Positions 10,859 through 21,312 of a stretch of DNA of 64,000 bases are shown one piece after another. The position numbers and the translations under genes are program-made. This stretch comes from Zingiber officinale (Eukaryota; Streptophyta; Magnoliopsida; Zingiberales; Zingiberaceae). Where the stretch lies: positions 103,151,712 through 103,215,711 of the forward strand of contig NC_055991.1 in NCBI RefSeq assembly GCF_018446385.1, in the 5' to 3' direction. The notes under the pieces were generated by a model. The model ran no database searches, had not been told where the DNA came from, and saw nothing but the letters and a program-made list of their open reading frames with translations. The first letter of the stretch is position 1; every line of letters starts with the position of its first letter.

Positions 10859-11600
10859 TTATCTTTTTATCTTCCTGATTTTTGCTCTAATAAATCCCGA
10901 ATTTTGGTAAGGATTTGGAAATTCTGGTCGTTCTATTGCTGGTGGTCCCATCATGGTATCCTTTGGTGGATTATACTTTGAGATTGCTGATGATGAAGCA
11001 AAGAGGCCTTCGTCTTTCTTTTGGATAGGATAATCCATTTCCAAGCCTTCCTCTAGGTCCAGATGAGCTATCATCTGTTCATCAAAGACGTCTGGTTCAG
11101 CTGAATAAAAAGAAGTTGAAGAGTCATACCCACCACCTTCCGTATAGAATGGATTAATCCATTCGTCGCTGGGCATATCCTCCGCGAGAGCATATAGCCG
11201 CTGATAGGATGTTGAAGGATCAACAACCTTCTTTCGTGGTAGGAGTTTGTCCATCAAATTGGTCCAAGCTGTGGTTCCAAGCTGGACTGTCGGGGTAGTG
11301 GTCTGAACTACAGTCTGTTGATCGGTTGAACCAAAACCCCTGGTTCCTCTAACAGTATGTGGCAATTCGACCACTTGTACAATTTCTGGGGTGACTATTT
11401 TTTCCAAAATTAACTAAGCTATGACTTCTCCTTTGTTTAATATTATGTTACCATATGTCATATTAAACACAAGAATTTTAACTTCACCTCGGAAGTCACT
11501 GTCAATAACTCCTGCCCCAATGTATATCCTTGTGCGCCACGCAACTCCAGATCGTGGGGCTATGCGTCCATAATATCCTTCCGGTATTGCAAATGCTAAG
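10859..11600 (-). pseudogene. Inverted polyprotein segment with the 3' half of a dUTPase
   Basis: Read on the minus strand, 11600 to about 11340 carries dUTPase signatures: PEGYYGRIAPRSGVA (motif 2), GVIDSDFRGEV (motif 3), an NKGEVIA segment (motif 4) and RGTRGFGSTD (motif 5). dUTPase hydrolyses dUTP to dUMP and keeps uracil out of DNA. A TAG at 11416-11414 interrupts motif 4. Downstream, the open frame to 10859 is acidic and proline-rich (PPAIERPEFPNPY) with no recognised domain, ending in a basic IRKIKR. It is the same polyprotein as the upstream minus-strand part, split by the hAT element. Confidence 0.75.
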
Positions 11601-12106
11601 TAGGGGTGTCAATTCGGGTGGGTCGGGTCAGGTTGGGTCGGGTTGAGTTTTTTTTTTTTTTTAACCCAACCCGAACCCGACCCGAACCCGAGTTCAACCC
11701 AAAACTCCTCAACCCGAACCCGAACCCGACCAACCCGATCAACCCGAACTCGACCCATATAACTCGAAAATCCGATTCAAAATGACTTTTTTGGGCTATT
11801 TTCCCTATAATTTTTCACTTTTATCTCAATACTCCATCATTATCATACAATCATGATATTAATATACATAAAAATATCTAAATTTTTAAAATAAAATTTG
11901 ATTTAATCCAAAAAAAAACCCACAAAACCCTATATTTAAGCCAACCTGGGTCAACCCGGGTCAACCCGAACCCGACCCGATCCAACCTGAAAATTTTTTA
12001 CTCTCCAACCCTCCAACCCGAACCCGAAAATGCCCAACCCGAACTTGATTTTTTTCGGGTCGACTCGGGTTGGGTCGTCGGGTCGGGTTCATTTTTGACA
12101 CCCCTA
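11601..12106. mobile_element. hAT-like non-autonomous element inside the dUTPase
   Basis: The element starts TAGGGGTGTCAA and ends TTGACACCCCTA, a 12-bp perfect terminal inverted repeat. The 8-bp flanks are ATGCTAAG (11593-11600) and ACGCTAAG (12107-12114), an 8-bp target duplication with one mismatch, which is characteristic of the hAT superfamily. Both subterminal regions are packed with GGGT(T/C)-type and AACCCGA-type repeats that are complementary across the element; the middle is AT-rich. It is 506 bp with no transposase. It was inserted after the virus integrated and before the 24-kb duplication. Confidence 0.8.
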
Positions 12107-12370
12107 ACGCTAAGCCGGTCGGTATTAACTCTCGTTCACCTGCTTCAATTATATAGGAATGATTAAGAGTGAAATCATACCCTGCAGCTCCTGCCGTTCT
12201 TCTTTCTAGTATTATGACATCAGGATTTACTTTGGGGTATTCTTCCCTTAGCATTGCCAGAATTTCATTTTCTGGGGAGGTGATCTCCACATCTTCATGA
12301 TGGGTCCTTTGAACTTCGCGGTCTTCAATTGTAGGAGTATACCTCTGGAACTGCATCAAAACACTGCCGT
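12107..12370 (-). pseudogene. 5' half of the split viral dUTPase
   Basis: On the minus strand the frame from about 12365 contains LAMLREEYPKVNPDVIILERR and then TAGAAGYDFTL, which is dUTPase motif 1. This is followed by ELIPTGLALG, where the hAT element interrupts it. The remaining motifs resume on the far side at 11600. dUTPase domains are reported in some plant pararetroviruses, but this is not a standard badnavirus domain. The fragment is clearly viral by context: it continues in the same direction from the polyprotein start. Confidence 0.75.
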
Positions 12371-12965
12371 CTAGTAGTGCTCGGGTTTGTTCTCTAGTTG
12401 GTGCTACCGGGGCATCCGGAATCCCTGAGCACTATTAATACCACGGCCTGTATCTCGCCTATATAGGCATATATTCCGATCATTACGAGGCCCATATGTA
12501 TATGGTAAAATCACGCCTCTCGTAAGACTTGATGGCTTTATTGTGTAACTAGTGGTAAGTCCACTTGATTTTGTTCAATACAAAGGATGTCTTCTTCAGA
12601 ATAATGTTGATAGACCCTATATTGAGTGGGTCTAAATCCAGCTGAGTATAGAACTTCTGCCGGTACCATGCCAGCTCTTCTGGACCGTGAGATCTCCAAT
12701 TGCTCTTCAAGACTTATTTGGCTCTTAATAGTACGCCTGAGCGTCTTTGGCTTGGCATTATCCTTTGCTGTATATTATAGAATCTTCGTTGGTTTGTCCG
12801 GTAATCCTTGATCTGATCCTCAGCACTAGAGACTTGAACTGTTGAGGTAGTTGATACTGCCGGTGGTCTTGCAGGATTCATTTCTTCTTCTTTTGCTGAA
12901 GAATATCCGATGGGTTGCGATAAACCAGAATTGAACCCCTTTTCTTGGGAATAATTGGTTCCGTT
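12371..12965 (-). pseudogene. Inverted ORF2 tail and start of the viral polyprotein
   Basis: On the minus strand an ATGA lies at 12881-12878. Upstream, one frame ends in a lysine-rich tail (QQKKKK) with TGA overlapping the ATG; downstream, the ATG opens MNPARPPAVSTTST and continues to EDQIKDYRTNQRRFYNIQQR. The stop/start overlap, the basic ORF2 tail and the Q-I-x-x-Y-R start are typical of the badnavirus ORF2/ORF3 boundary. A TAA near 12730 and frameshifts break the polyprotein. A later segment has LPYTYGPRNDRNICLYRR (about 12520-12440). The movement and capsid parts are largely absent. Confidence 0.65.
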
Positions 12966-13152
12966 TGACCAAATTCCTAGGTTTGATGATGGATGTTTTA
13001 TGAGATGGTGTGAGTTAGAGTGGTGCTCGAGGGTGAAGTTGACTTAAAGGAAATTGGTGGGTTTGACGTGGCATGGGTGTGAGTGTATCGGCCAAAGTGA
13101 GATTTAAGATGTTAGAGGTGGAGAAGATTTGTCATATGTTACTTAGCTAGTA
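12966..13152 (+). repeat. Remainder of the third 200-bp repeat unit
   Basis: The sequence resumes at 'gaccaaattcctagg' exactly where unit 3 stopped at 7582. It continues through 'gagatggtgtgagt', 'gaagttgactt' and 'gaagatttgtcatatgttac', matching units 1 and 2. TGAC occurs at both edges of the viral insert (7581-7584 and 12966-12969). The viral composite therefore interrupts one pre-existing repeat unit. Confidence 0.7.
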
Positions 13153-13171
13153 AAGCAATAAAGGTTGTAAT

Positions 13172-15089
13172 AGAGGCAGTAGATACGATGATTAATAGAA
13201 GAATTAGTATTTTGTGTGTACAAGAGACAAAATGGATAGGTGAGAAGGCAAAGATGATAAAAAAGTTAGATTTTAAGTTTTGATAAATAGGAAAGAGTAA
13301 ACAAGAAATGAAGTGAATATTTTTATAGATAGCTCATTAAAGGATATAGTTGTAGAAATAGTTAAAAAGGGAGATAGAATTATAACTCTTAAGATAGTAG
13401 TGATGAAAGAAAACTATGAATGGAATTAACATATATGTAGATGAAAGTACCAAATTAAGGTTTTGGGATGACCTAGATAAAGTATTACAAAACATTCTAC
13501 TAAATGAATGATTTTAATATGCAGAGATCTAAATGAGCATGTCGGAGTGAAAAATAAGGAATATGAAAAGGTGCATGGAGTTATGAGTTTGGAACAAGAA
13601 ATGAAAAGGGGAAAACTATATTGAATTTTGAAATAGCATATGACCTTATACTAATTAATATATTTTTTAAGAAAAGAGAAGAATACTTGATTATATTCAA
13701 AAGTGAGAATAATAAATCGTAAATTGACTTTATGGTTAGGAAGAGAAATAGAAAGATTTATAAAGATTGATATCAATTGAAGGAAAATATACACGACTTC
13801 TAGAATTAAGTGATTGAAGTTAAAGAATAGTAAGCAAAACATATTTAAGATAGAAATACAAGTATTAGTTGAAATATACGATGGCTTTAATACATCATGA
13901 GATAAGATGATATCAAAGTTGAAAATAGTAGTAAGAGTGTGCACAGTGAGTCAAAAGAGTATGCACCACCAAATAAAGAATTTTGATGATAAAATGAGAA
14001 AGTGTTGGAGAAAGTGATGGAAAAACGAATAGTCTATAAAAAATTATATATTTATGAGACCGAGAAAAACTTAAAAAAATAAACAATAGACAAGAAAGAG
14101 GCTAAGAAAGCAAGGAATGAACTTTTGACTGGTTATATCAAAAATTGGATATAAAAGAAGGGATAAGAGACATTTATAGAATAACTAAAGTGAGAGAGAG
14201 TAAGATGAGATCTTATCCAAATAAGATGAATTATAGATGAATGCAATAGAGTACTAGTAAATGATGGAGAAATAAAATAGTGGTGGAAGAAGTATTTTTA
14301 TCAACTTTTTAATAAAGTTTAGGTGACCAACTTAACTTAGGTAATTTAAGTAAGTTAAATGAGTATAGAAATTTAAATTTTTATTATAGAATTCAAACTT
14401 AAAAAATAGAACAAGCTTTAAATGGGATGAAAAATGAAAAAATCGTTGGACTAGATGATATTCTGATAGATGTATGAAAGTATCTAGGGAAACAAGGTAT
14501 TGAATGACTTATAAAATTAATTAACATGATATTGAAAATGAAAAAAAGTCTAATCAAGGAAGGTAAGTACTCTAGTTCTCTTATATAAGAACAAGGGAGA
14601 CATACAAAATTATGCAAACTATAGGGGTATTAAACTAATGAGTCATACCATGAAATTTTGAGAAAGAGTAATAGAAAAAAAGATTAAGGAAGGAGATCAC
14701 GATAATCGAAAATTAATTTGGATTCATGTCTGGAAAGTCAATAATAGAAGTTATACATCTTCTCAGACAACAAATTGAAAAGTATGGGGAGCAAAAACAA
14801 GATCTATAAATTGGTATTCATTGACTTAAAAAGCTTATTATAAAAGAGAAATTATATAGAGAATTCTAAAAAAGAAAGGTGTTAGCGTAGCATATATTGA
14901 ACTAATATGTACAAGTAACGACCATAGTGAAGACTTCAGATAAATTAACTGAAGCATTTTCAATAAAGATAGGGTTACATTAAGGATAAGCTTAAGTCTT
15001 TATTTTTTACACTAATCGTGCACGAAGACACATTCAAAATAAGTGCATGTTGTTTGTAGATGATATTATTTTGGTAGATGAGACACGTT
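13172..15089 (+). mobile_element. RTE-type LINE relic A (5'- and 3'-truncated)
   Basis: This aligns by eye with LINE B from its endonuclease start ('gtagatacgatgatta', 'agagacaaaatgg') to the reverse transcriptase motif region ('gatgatattattttggtagatga' near 15060). It has many stops and indels and no long frame. It lacks the 5' UTR and the 3' tail and ends where LINE B begins. It belongs to the plant RTE LINE family, which encodes an AP-endonuclease plus RT on one frame. It is the most degraded of the three copies. Confidence 0.7.
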
Positions 15090-16034
15090 ATGATGATCGG
15101 TCCTGACCGGTCCTAAGCTCGGATAAAGGAGGAGGGTTGCGTTAGGTTGTCAGCCAGCGTTAAAACTATGACAAATATTCAATGAATGAATCCATTAAAT
15201 TATTGTGCTAATGCTAAGTTGTTCCCTGGAAGGAACACGTTGCAGTGTTCGACTGTAGCGCCTCGACAAAGACTGCTATATCTCCAGAATTTGGGTGTAG
15301 TGCTAAATATGCAAGAGTTCACATTACATGATTCGACTGTAACGTATCAGTAAGGACCGCTACATCTCCGTAAGAACTTCGGTGTAGTGTTAAATAAGTA
15401 AGAGTTCTCATACCATAAGTTGGATAAGAACAAATATGATAGGAAAATTAATAACCTGAAATTTGAAACATGGAACATAGGAACTCTTACTAGTAAATCA
15501 ATGGAGGTAGTAGATACGATGATTAGGAGAAGAATTAGTATTTTGTATGTATAAGAGACAAAATGGGTGGGCGAGAAGGTAAAGATGATAGAGAACTTGG
15601 GTTTTAAGTTATGGTACATCGAAAAAATTAAAGTAAGAAATGAAGTGGGTATTATTGTAGATAGTTCGTTAAAGGATGAAGTTGTAGGAGTAACTAAAAA
15701 AGAGGATAGAATTATAACCCTTAAGATAATAGTAACGAAAGAAATTATGAACATAATTAGCGTATATGAACCGCAAGTAGAATTAGATGAAACTCTAAAT
15801 CAAGGTTTGAGATGACTTAGATGAAATATTAAAAAATATTCCACAAAATGAAATGATTTTAATAGGAGGTGATCTAAATGAATATGTCAGAGTGAAAAAT
15901 GAAGAATATGAGAGGGTACATGAGAGTTATGAGTTTGGAACGAGAAATAAGGAAGGAAAAACTATATTAATTTGTGATAACATATGATCTTATATTAGCT
16001 AATATATTTTTTAAGAAAAGAGAAGAACACTTAG

Positions 16035-17060
16035 TGGGGTGTATTCAATCAAAAGATTGAATGATTTTCAATAATTTTTTTTTTAATGATAGACTTTTAT
16101 GGAGTTGATAGATTTTTATTAACTTTTATAGAATTTTCCATAGTTGTGAAAAGAATTACATGGAGTTCTATAGACTTTTTTGCGAGATTTTTGTATACAT
16201 TTGTAAACTTCATGAAAATTTGTAGATTTATAGGAAAGAAAAATTCTATAAGTTTCGTTATTGTCGATATGATAAACATCGCTCCACATTCGAACTTATC
16301 TTTTTCCTATTATTGAATATATTTATTGTTTTCTGGGCATGTGTTTTCCTCGTAGGAATTGCTCCTGATTTATCTTATTGCAATGTGTGTTTGGTTGGTT
16401 AGAATAGTTATTCTAGTCCTTATGAATTCTTATGGAATAGGAGCTCAATGTTTGATTACGAACATGAACTTGGAATATCAAATTCTTATATTCCTTATTT
16501 TATTCTAAGGAATTTTTATTCCTCTGCTATATTTACTGCACTAAATACTCCGATTATTAGGTCGACTGGTATAGGTGGTGGGTTGATAGAGAACGGATGA
16601 TTAAATTGGTCCTTTAAGATCAAAGAAATAATTAAAATCGAGGAGTGGGAAGAGAAATGACTTATTCGTAAAAAAATTAAGGCGATTAGAAGTCTATAGA
16701 AATCTCAAGGGTGAAGAGAAGACTTTTTTTTTTTTAAAGTTGTACCAAGTGTTTTGGAGAGCTCTTATTGGTTAAAATTTGTATCCAAGGAATTCTAAAG
16801 GAATCCCTGAAAATCTATTGAAACTTTGAATACCAAAAGATTTTTATAGAGTTTTAAAAAGTCAAATTTGAATACTACATGATTTTTTAAAACTCTATAA
16901 AAATCTAATTTGGATTCCACTAGATTTCTATAAAGTTTATAAAAGTCTAGAATATCTAAACTTTTAAAATCTACAAAAATCATTTAAAGTAATTAAAAGT
17001 AATTAAAAGTAATTAAAAGTAATTAAAAGTAATTAAAAGTCTAACATTGAATACATCTCT
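16035..17060. mobile_element. TIR element inserted in LINE B
   Basis: LINE sequence stops at 'gaacacttag' and resumes at 'cttagtcacattc'. CTTAG is present on both sides (16030-16034 and 17061-17065), so a 5-bp target duplication is likely. The ends are imperfect inverted repeats ending in TGTATTCAAT. The interior is AT-rich with many 'aaatctataaa' subterminal motifs and one open frame of 76 codons that I do not recognise. From about 16385 a 'gtttggttggtta' block may be a second, nested MITE. A 10-bp repeat AGTAATTAAA occurs about five times at 16988-17040. The superfamily is not assigned. Confidence 0.6.
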
Positions 17061-17319
17061 CTTAGTCACATTCAAAAGTGGGAATAATAAATCACAAATT
17101 GACTTTTCTTATGGTTAGGAAGAAGGATAGAAATATTTGTAAAAATTGCAAAGTCATTCCTGGATAAAGCTTAACTACCCAATATAGATTAGTGTGTTGG
17201 ATATACGCCTCAAACATAGTATCAATAGAAAGAAAATATATATGACTCCTAGAACTAAGTGATGGAAGTTTAAAGATGAGAAACAAAATATATTTAAGGA
17301 GAAGGTAGAAGCATTAGGT

Positions 17320-18538
17320 GAAATATACGATGACTCTAATATAACATGGGATAAGATGGTATCAAAGTTGAAAATAGTAGCTAAGAGTGTACTCGGTGGG
17401 ATATGCACCATTAAGTAAGGAATCTTGGTGGTGGAATGAGAAAGTACAAGAGAAAGTGAAGGAAAAACGAATAACTTATAAGGAATTATATATTTGTAAG
17501 AACGAGGAAATTTAAAAAAATATTCAATAGCCTAGAAAGAAGCTAAGAAAGTAGTTAGTGAAGTAAAAAATGAAACTTTTGAATGATTATATTAAAAATT
17601 GGATACAAAAGAAGGGGAATAGATAAAGTGAGAGAAAGGAAAATAAGACATCTTATCCAAATAAAATGTATTAAAGATGAACGTAATAGGGTATTAGTAA
17701 CGATGGAGAAATAAAAATGGTGGAAGAAGTATTTTCATCAACTTTTTAGTGAAGGTTTAGGTAACCAACTTAACTTAGGTAATTTAAGTAAGTCAAATGA
17801 GCATAAAATTTTAATTTTTATCATAGAATTTAAACTTCAGAAGTAGAACAAACTTTAAATGGGATGTACAATGGAAAAGCCGTGTTGTACTAGATGATAT
17901 TTCGATAGAGGTAATGTTTGAAATATACAATGACTCTAATATAACATAGGATAAGATGATATCAAAATTGAAAATAGTAACTAAGAGTGTACTCGGTGAG
18001 TCACAGGGACATGCACCACTAAGTAAGGAATCTTGGTGGTTGAATGAGAAAGTACAAGAGAAAGTGAAGGAAAAAACGAATAGTTTATAAGGAATTATAT
18101 ATTTGTAATAACGGGAAAATTTTAAAAAATATACAATAGCCTAGAAAGAAGTTAAGAAAGTAGTGAGTGAAGCAAAAAATGAAACTTTTGAACGATTATA
18201 TCAAAAATTGGATACAAAAGAAGGGGAAAGAGATATTTATATAATAGCTAAAGTGAGAGAAAGGAAAACAAGGGATCTTATCCAAATAAAATGTATTAAC
18301 GATGAACGTAATAGGGTATTAGTAAACGATGGAGAAATAAAATTGGTGGAAGAGGTATTTTCATCAACTTTTTAGTGAAGGTTTAGGTGATCAACTTAAC
18401 TTAGGTAATTTAAGTAGGTTAAATGAACATAATAATTTTAATTTTTATCGTAGAATTCAAACTTAAGTAGAACAAACTTTAAATGGGATGCATAATGAAA
18501 AAATCGTCGTACTAGATGATATTCCGATAGAGGCATGG
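17320..18538 (+). repeat. 600-bp internal tandem duplication in LINE B
   Basis: The block starting 'gaaatatacgatgactctaat' at 17320 is repeated from 17920. Both run through 'gtgtactcggtg', 'tcttatccaaataaaatg' and 'gatgatatt..cgatagagg'. Unit 1 is about 600 bp and unit 2 about 619 bp. The second unit is less damaged: it keeps a 70-codon frame at 18163-18375 that is broken in unit 1. This duplicates the linker between endonuclease and RT. It is present in both 24-kb copies. Confidence 0.75.
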
Positions 18539-19854
18539 AAATGTTTAGGAAACAAGGTATTGAAGGGTTTACAAAATTATTTAACATGATATTGAAAACG
18601 AAAAAAATGTCTGATCAATGGAGGATATATACTCGAGTTCCCTTATATAAGAACAAGGAAGACATACAAAATTATGCAAACTATAGGGGTATTAAACTAA
18701 TGAGTCATACCATGAAATTTTAGAAAAATGTAATAGAAAAAAAATCAAGGAAGGAGACCAAAAATTAAATTGGGTTGATGCTTGGAAGGTTGACAATAGA
18801 AGCTATACATCTTTTTAGATAATTAATTGAAAAATATCGGGAGCAAAAAACAATATCTACATATGATATTTATTGACTTAGAAAAAACTTATGATAGAGT
18901 TCTAAGAGAAATTATATGGAGAATTCTAGAAAAGAGAGGCGTTAGCGTAACATATATTAAACTAATTAAGGATATGTATGAGGATGTAATAACCAAATTA
19001 AAGACTTTAGGCGGAGTAACTGAAGCATTTTTAATAAAGATAGGGTTACATCAAGGATTAGTTCTAAGTTCCAATCTTGTCACACTAATTATGGACGAAT
19101 TCACTGCGCATATGTCAATGTTGTTTGCAGATGATATTATTTTGGTAGATGAAATACGTAAAGTAAATGCTAAACTAGAATCTTGGCGAGAAACACTAGA
19201 AGGAAAAGATTTTAAGCTTAGTAGATTAAATATAGAATATATGGAATTCAAGTTTACCATATTAGAATTAATGAGATAATTGTTAAGATAAGAGAGGACG
19301 AGCTGATGAAGGGATTGAGAGAGATGTCTTACATAGAATACAAGCAGGATGGTTGAAATGGAGGGGAGCGTCGAGTGTTTTATATGATTGTAAAGTACCT
19401 CTAAAACAAAGCCGCAGTTAGATCTGTTATGTTATATGGAGCTAAATGGTGAGCTATGATTCGAGCACATGAGCAGAAGATGAGAGTTGCAGAGATGAGA
19501 ATGTTAAGGTGGATGTGTGGACATACGAGAATGGACAAAATAAGAAATGAGAGCATTAGAGAGAAAGTTGGAGTTGTATCTATTGAGGAAAAATTCTGAG
19601 AGACGTTTAAGATGGTATGGATATGTTCTTAGACGACCAATAAATGTCCCAATTAGGCGATGTGAAATTATGACAAATACGCATATCAAACGAGGAAGAA
19701 GAAGATCAAAAAAAGACTTGGTTAGTAACAATAAAACAAAATAAAATTTATTTAAGTATAGATGATGATATAGTAGGAGATAGAGCTCAATGACATAAAA
19801 GGATTCATATAGCCGACCCCACCTAGTGGGATAAGGTTTGATGTTGTTGTTGAA

Positions 19855-20454
19855 TATTAGACGTAATAAAACAATCGTTAAGATAGGAGATGACGAGTTG
19901 TCCGAAACTAAAAGCTTTAAATATTTAGGATCATTTTACTAAATGATGAAGGGATTGTGAGAGATGTCTTATATAGTAAAATGGTTGAAATGGAGGAGAG
20001 CGTCAGATGTTTTATGTGATCGTAAAGTGTTTCTACAAACGACAGTTAGACCTGTTATGTTGGGCTATGACTCGAGCATATGAGTAGAAGATAAGAGTTA
20101 CAGAAATGAGGATGTTAAGGTGGATGTGTGGACATACGAGGATGGACAAAATAAGAAATGAGTGCATTAGAGAGAGTCGGAGTTGTATCTATTGAGGGAA
20201 AACTCCGGTTCAAGATGACACAAATATGTACTTAGACAGCTAATAATGTTCCGGTTAGGCGATGTGAAACTCTGACAAGTATGCACATCAAACGAGTAAG
20301 ATGAAGACTAAAAAAGACTTAATCAGTAATAATAAAATAAGATAAAATTTATTTAAATATAGATGATGGTATAGTAGGGAATAGAGCCCAATGGTGTAGA
20401 AGAATCCATATAGCTGATTTCATTTAGTGGGATAAAGTTTGATGGTTGTTGTTA
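19855..20454 (+). mobile_element. RTE-type LINE relic C (3' fragment)
   Basis: A second copy of the LINE 3' end follows LINE B directly. It has the 'atgaagggattg.gagagatgtc' and 'ggtggatgtgtggacatacgag' blocks and ends 'atttagtgggataaagtttgatgg' plus a short TTG tail. It starts well inside the element, as expected for a 5'-truncated LINE insertion. No coding capacity remains. Confidence 0.7.
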
Positions 20455-21312
20455 TACTTGGCAAAAAACTTGTGCTGATATTCCTAGTCAATAATAAGAT
20501 GACACTTTTGTTTTAAGCTGCTGTTGGACCGGTGGACCACTTATGATTTTGTCTATGGTGATCCAACTCAACACACATTTCACTATCTTGACCATCTATG
20601 ATTAATTCATCTTGCCCACATTATTTATTCCAAGATTTAAATTTTGAGTGGTGCCAAAATTTTAATTTATGATCGAAACAATATAGTTTCGATACCGTAT
20701 TGTGTTGTGCCGATATAGTTTCGGTATTTTTTAAAATATTATTTTTATTAATATTTGATTGCTATTTTAATATTATCTCATAAAATATTTAATATTTATT
20801 AAGTAAAAATCAATTTAATTAAAATTAAATTAAATTTATATATAGAATAATTTAGTTTATTAATTGTAGTATATTTTATAAAATTAGAAATTATATTACA
20901 TTTTTTTTTTTATCTTTCTTAATAATCTGTTTTTCTATATTTATCTGGTAAAGAGATAAGCAAAGAAAAAAAAGTAATCATATATTTTTTCTCTATGTAC
21001 GGAGGGGAAAAAAATAATAGACAAAAGAGTAAAAGAATTAACAAGGAAGAAAAAAAGTTAATGCATAAACGAAAGAAAAAAATTAGGAAACAAAACAAAA
21101 TTAATAAGGGAGAGAAATTAGCCATTAAAAAATAAAAATTTTAAACTAAATATTATAAAAAAGCCACTCGATCGCGATGGCTTTTGCAGCCTCGTGGAGG
21201 TTATCGTGATCTCGTAAGGTTGTGATAGCCTCTACAAATCATGACAACCAATGGTGTCGGTGCCGGGCAGTAGGCAAAATGTCAAATTCTACTCGTGTTG
21301 TCCGGCACGGTA
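20455..21312. other. AT-rich spacer with short inverted motifs
   Basis: This is mostly A/T-rich DNA with homopolymer runs (for example about 20901-20911). Around 20670-20735 'atagtttcgata' and 'gatatagtttcgg' recur near their complements, a pattern common at the ends of plant non-autonomous elements. At 21170-21310 a GC-richer patch ('gatcgcgatggctt', 'ggttgtgatagcctc') precedes the promoter-like repeats. No gene is visible. Confidence 0.4.

Larger units (their letters stand above)
15090..19852 (+). mobile_element. RTE-type LINE relic B (near full length, interrupted)
   Basis: It opens with an RTE-like 5' UTR ('ctcggataaaggaggaggg') and an endonuclease start resembling W-N-I-G-T-L-T. The endonuclease piece at 15567-15815 reads GEKVKMIENLGFKLWY with GIIVDSSLKDEVV. 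The RT piece at 18827-19279 reads MIFIDLEKTYDRV, GLHQGLVLS and LFADDIILVDE, so the FADD catalytic box is present. A C-terminal piece follows at 19547-19744. The 3' end is 'gccgaccccacctagtggg' then a (TTG)n tail, the usual end of plant RTE elements. It is split by a TIR element (16035-17060), carries an internal 600-bp duplication and has many frameshifts, so it is inactive. Confidence 0.8.

Noticed and set aside
7583..12965. The viral element as a potentially complete virus
   Set aside because: Capsid and most of ORF1 and ORF2 are absent, the polyprotein start is inverted, the dUTPase is split by a transposon, and the pol frame contains a stop.
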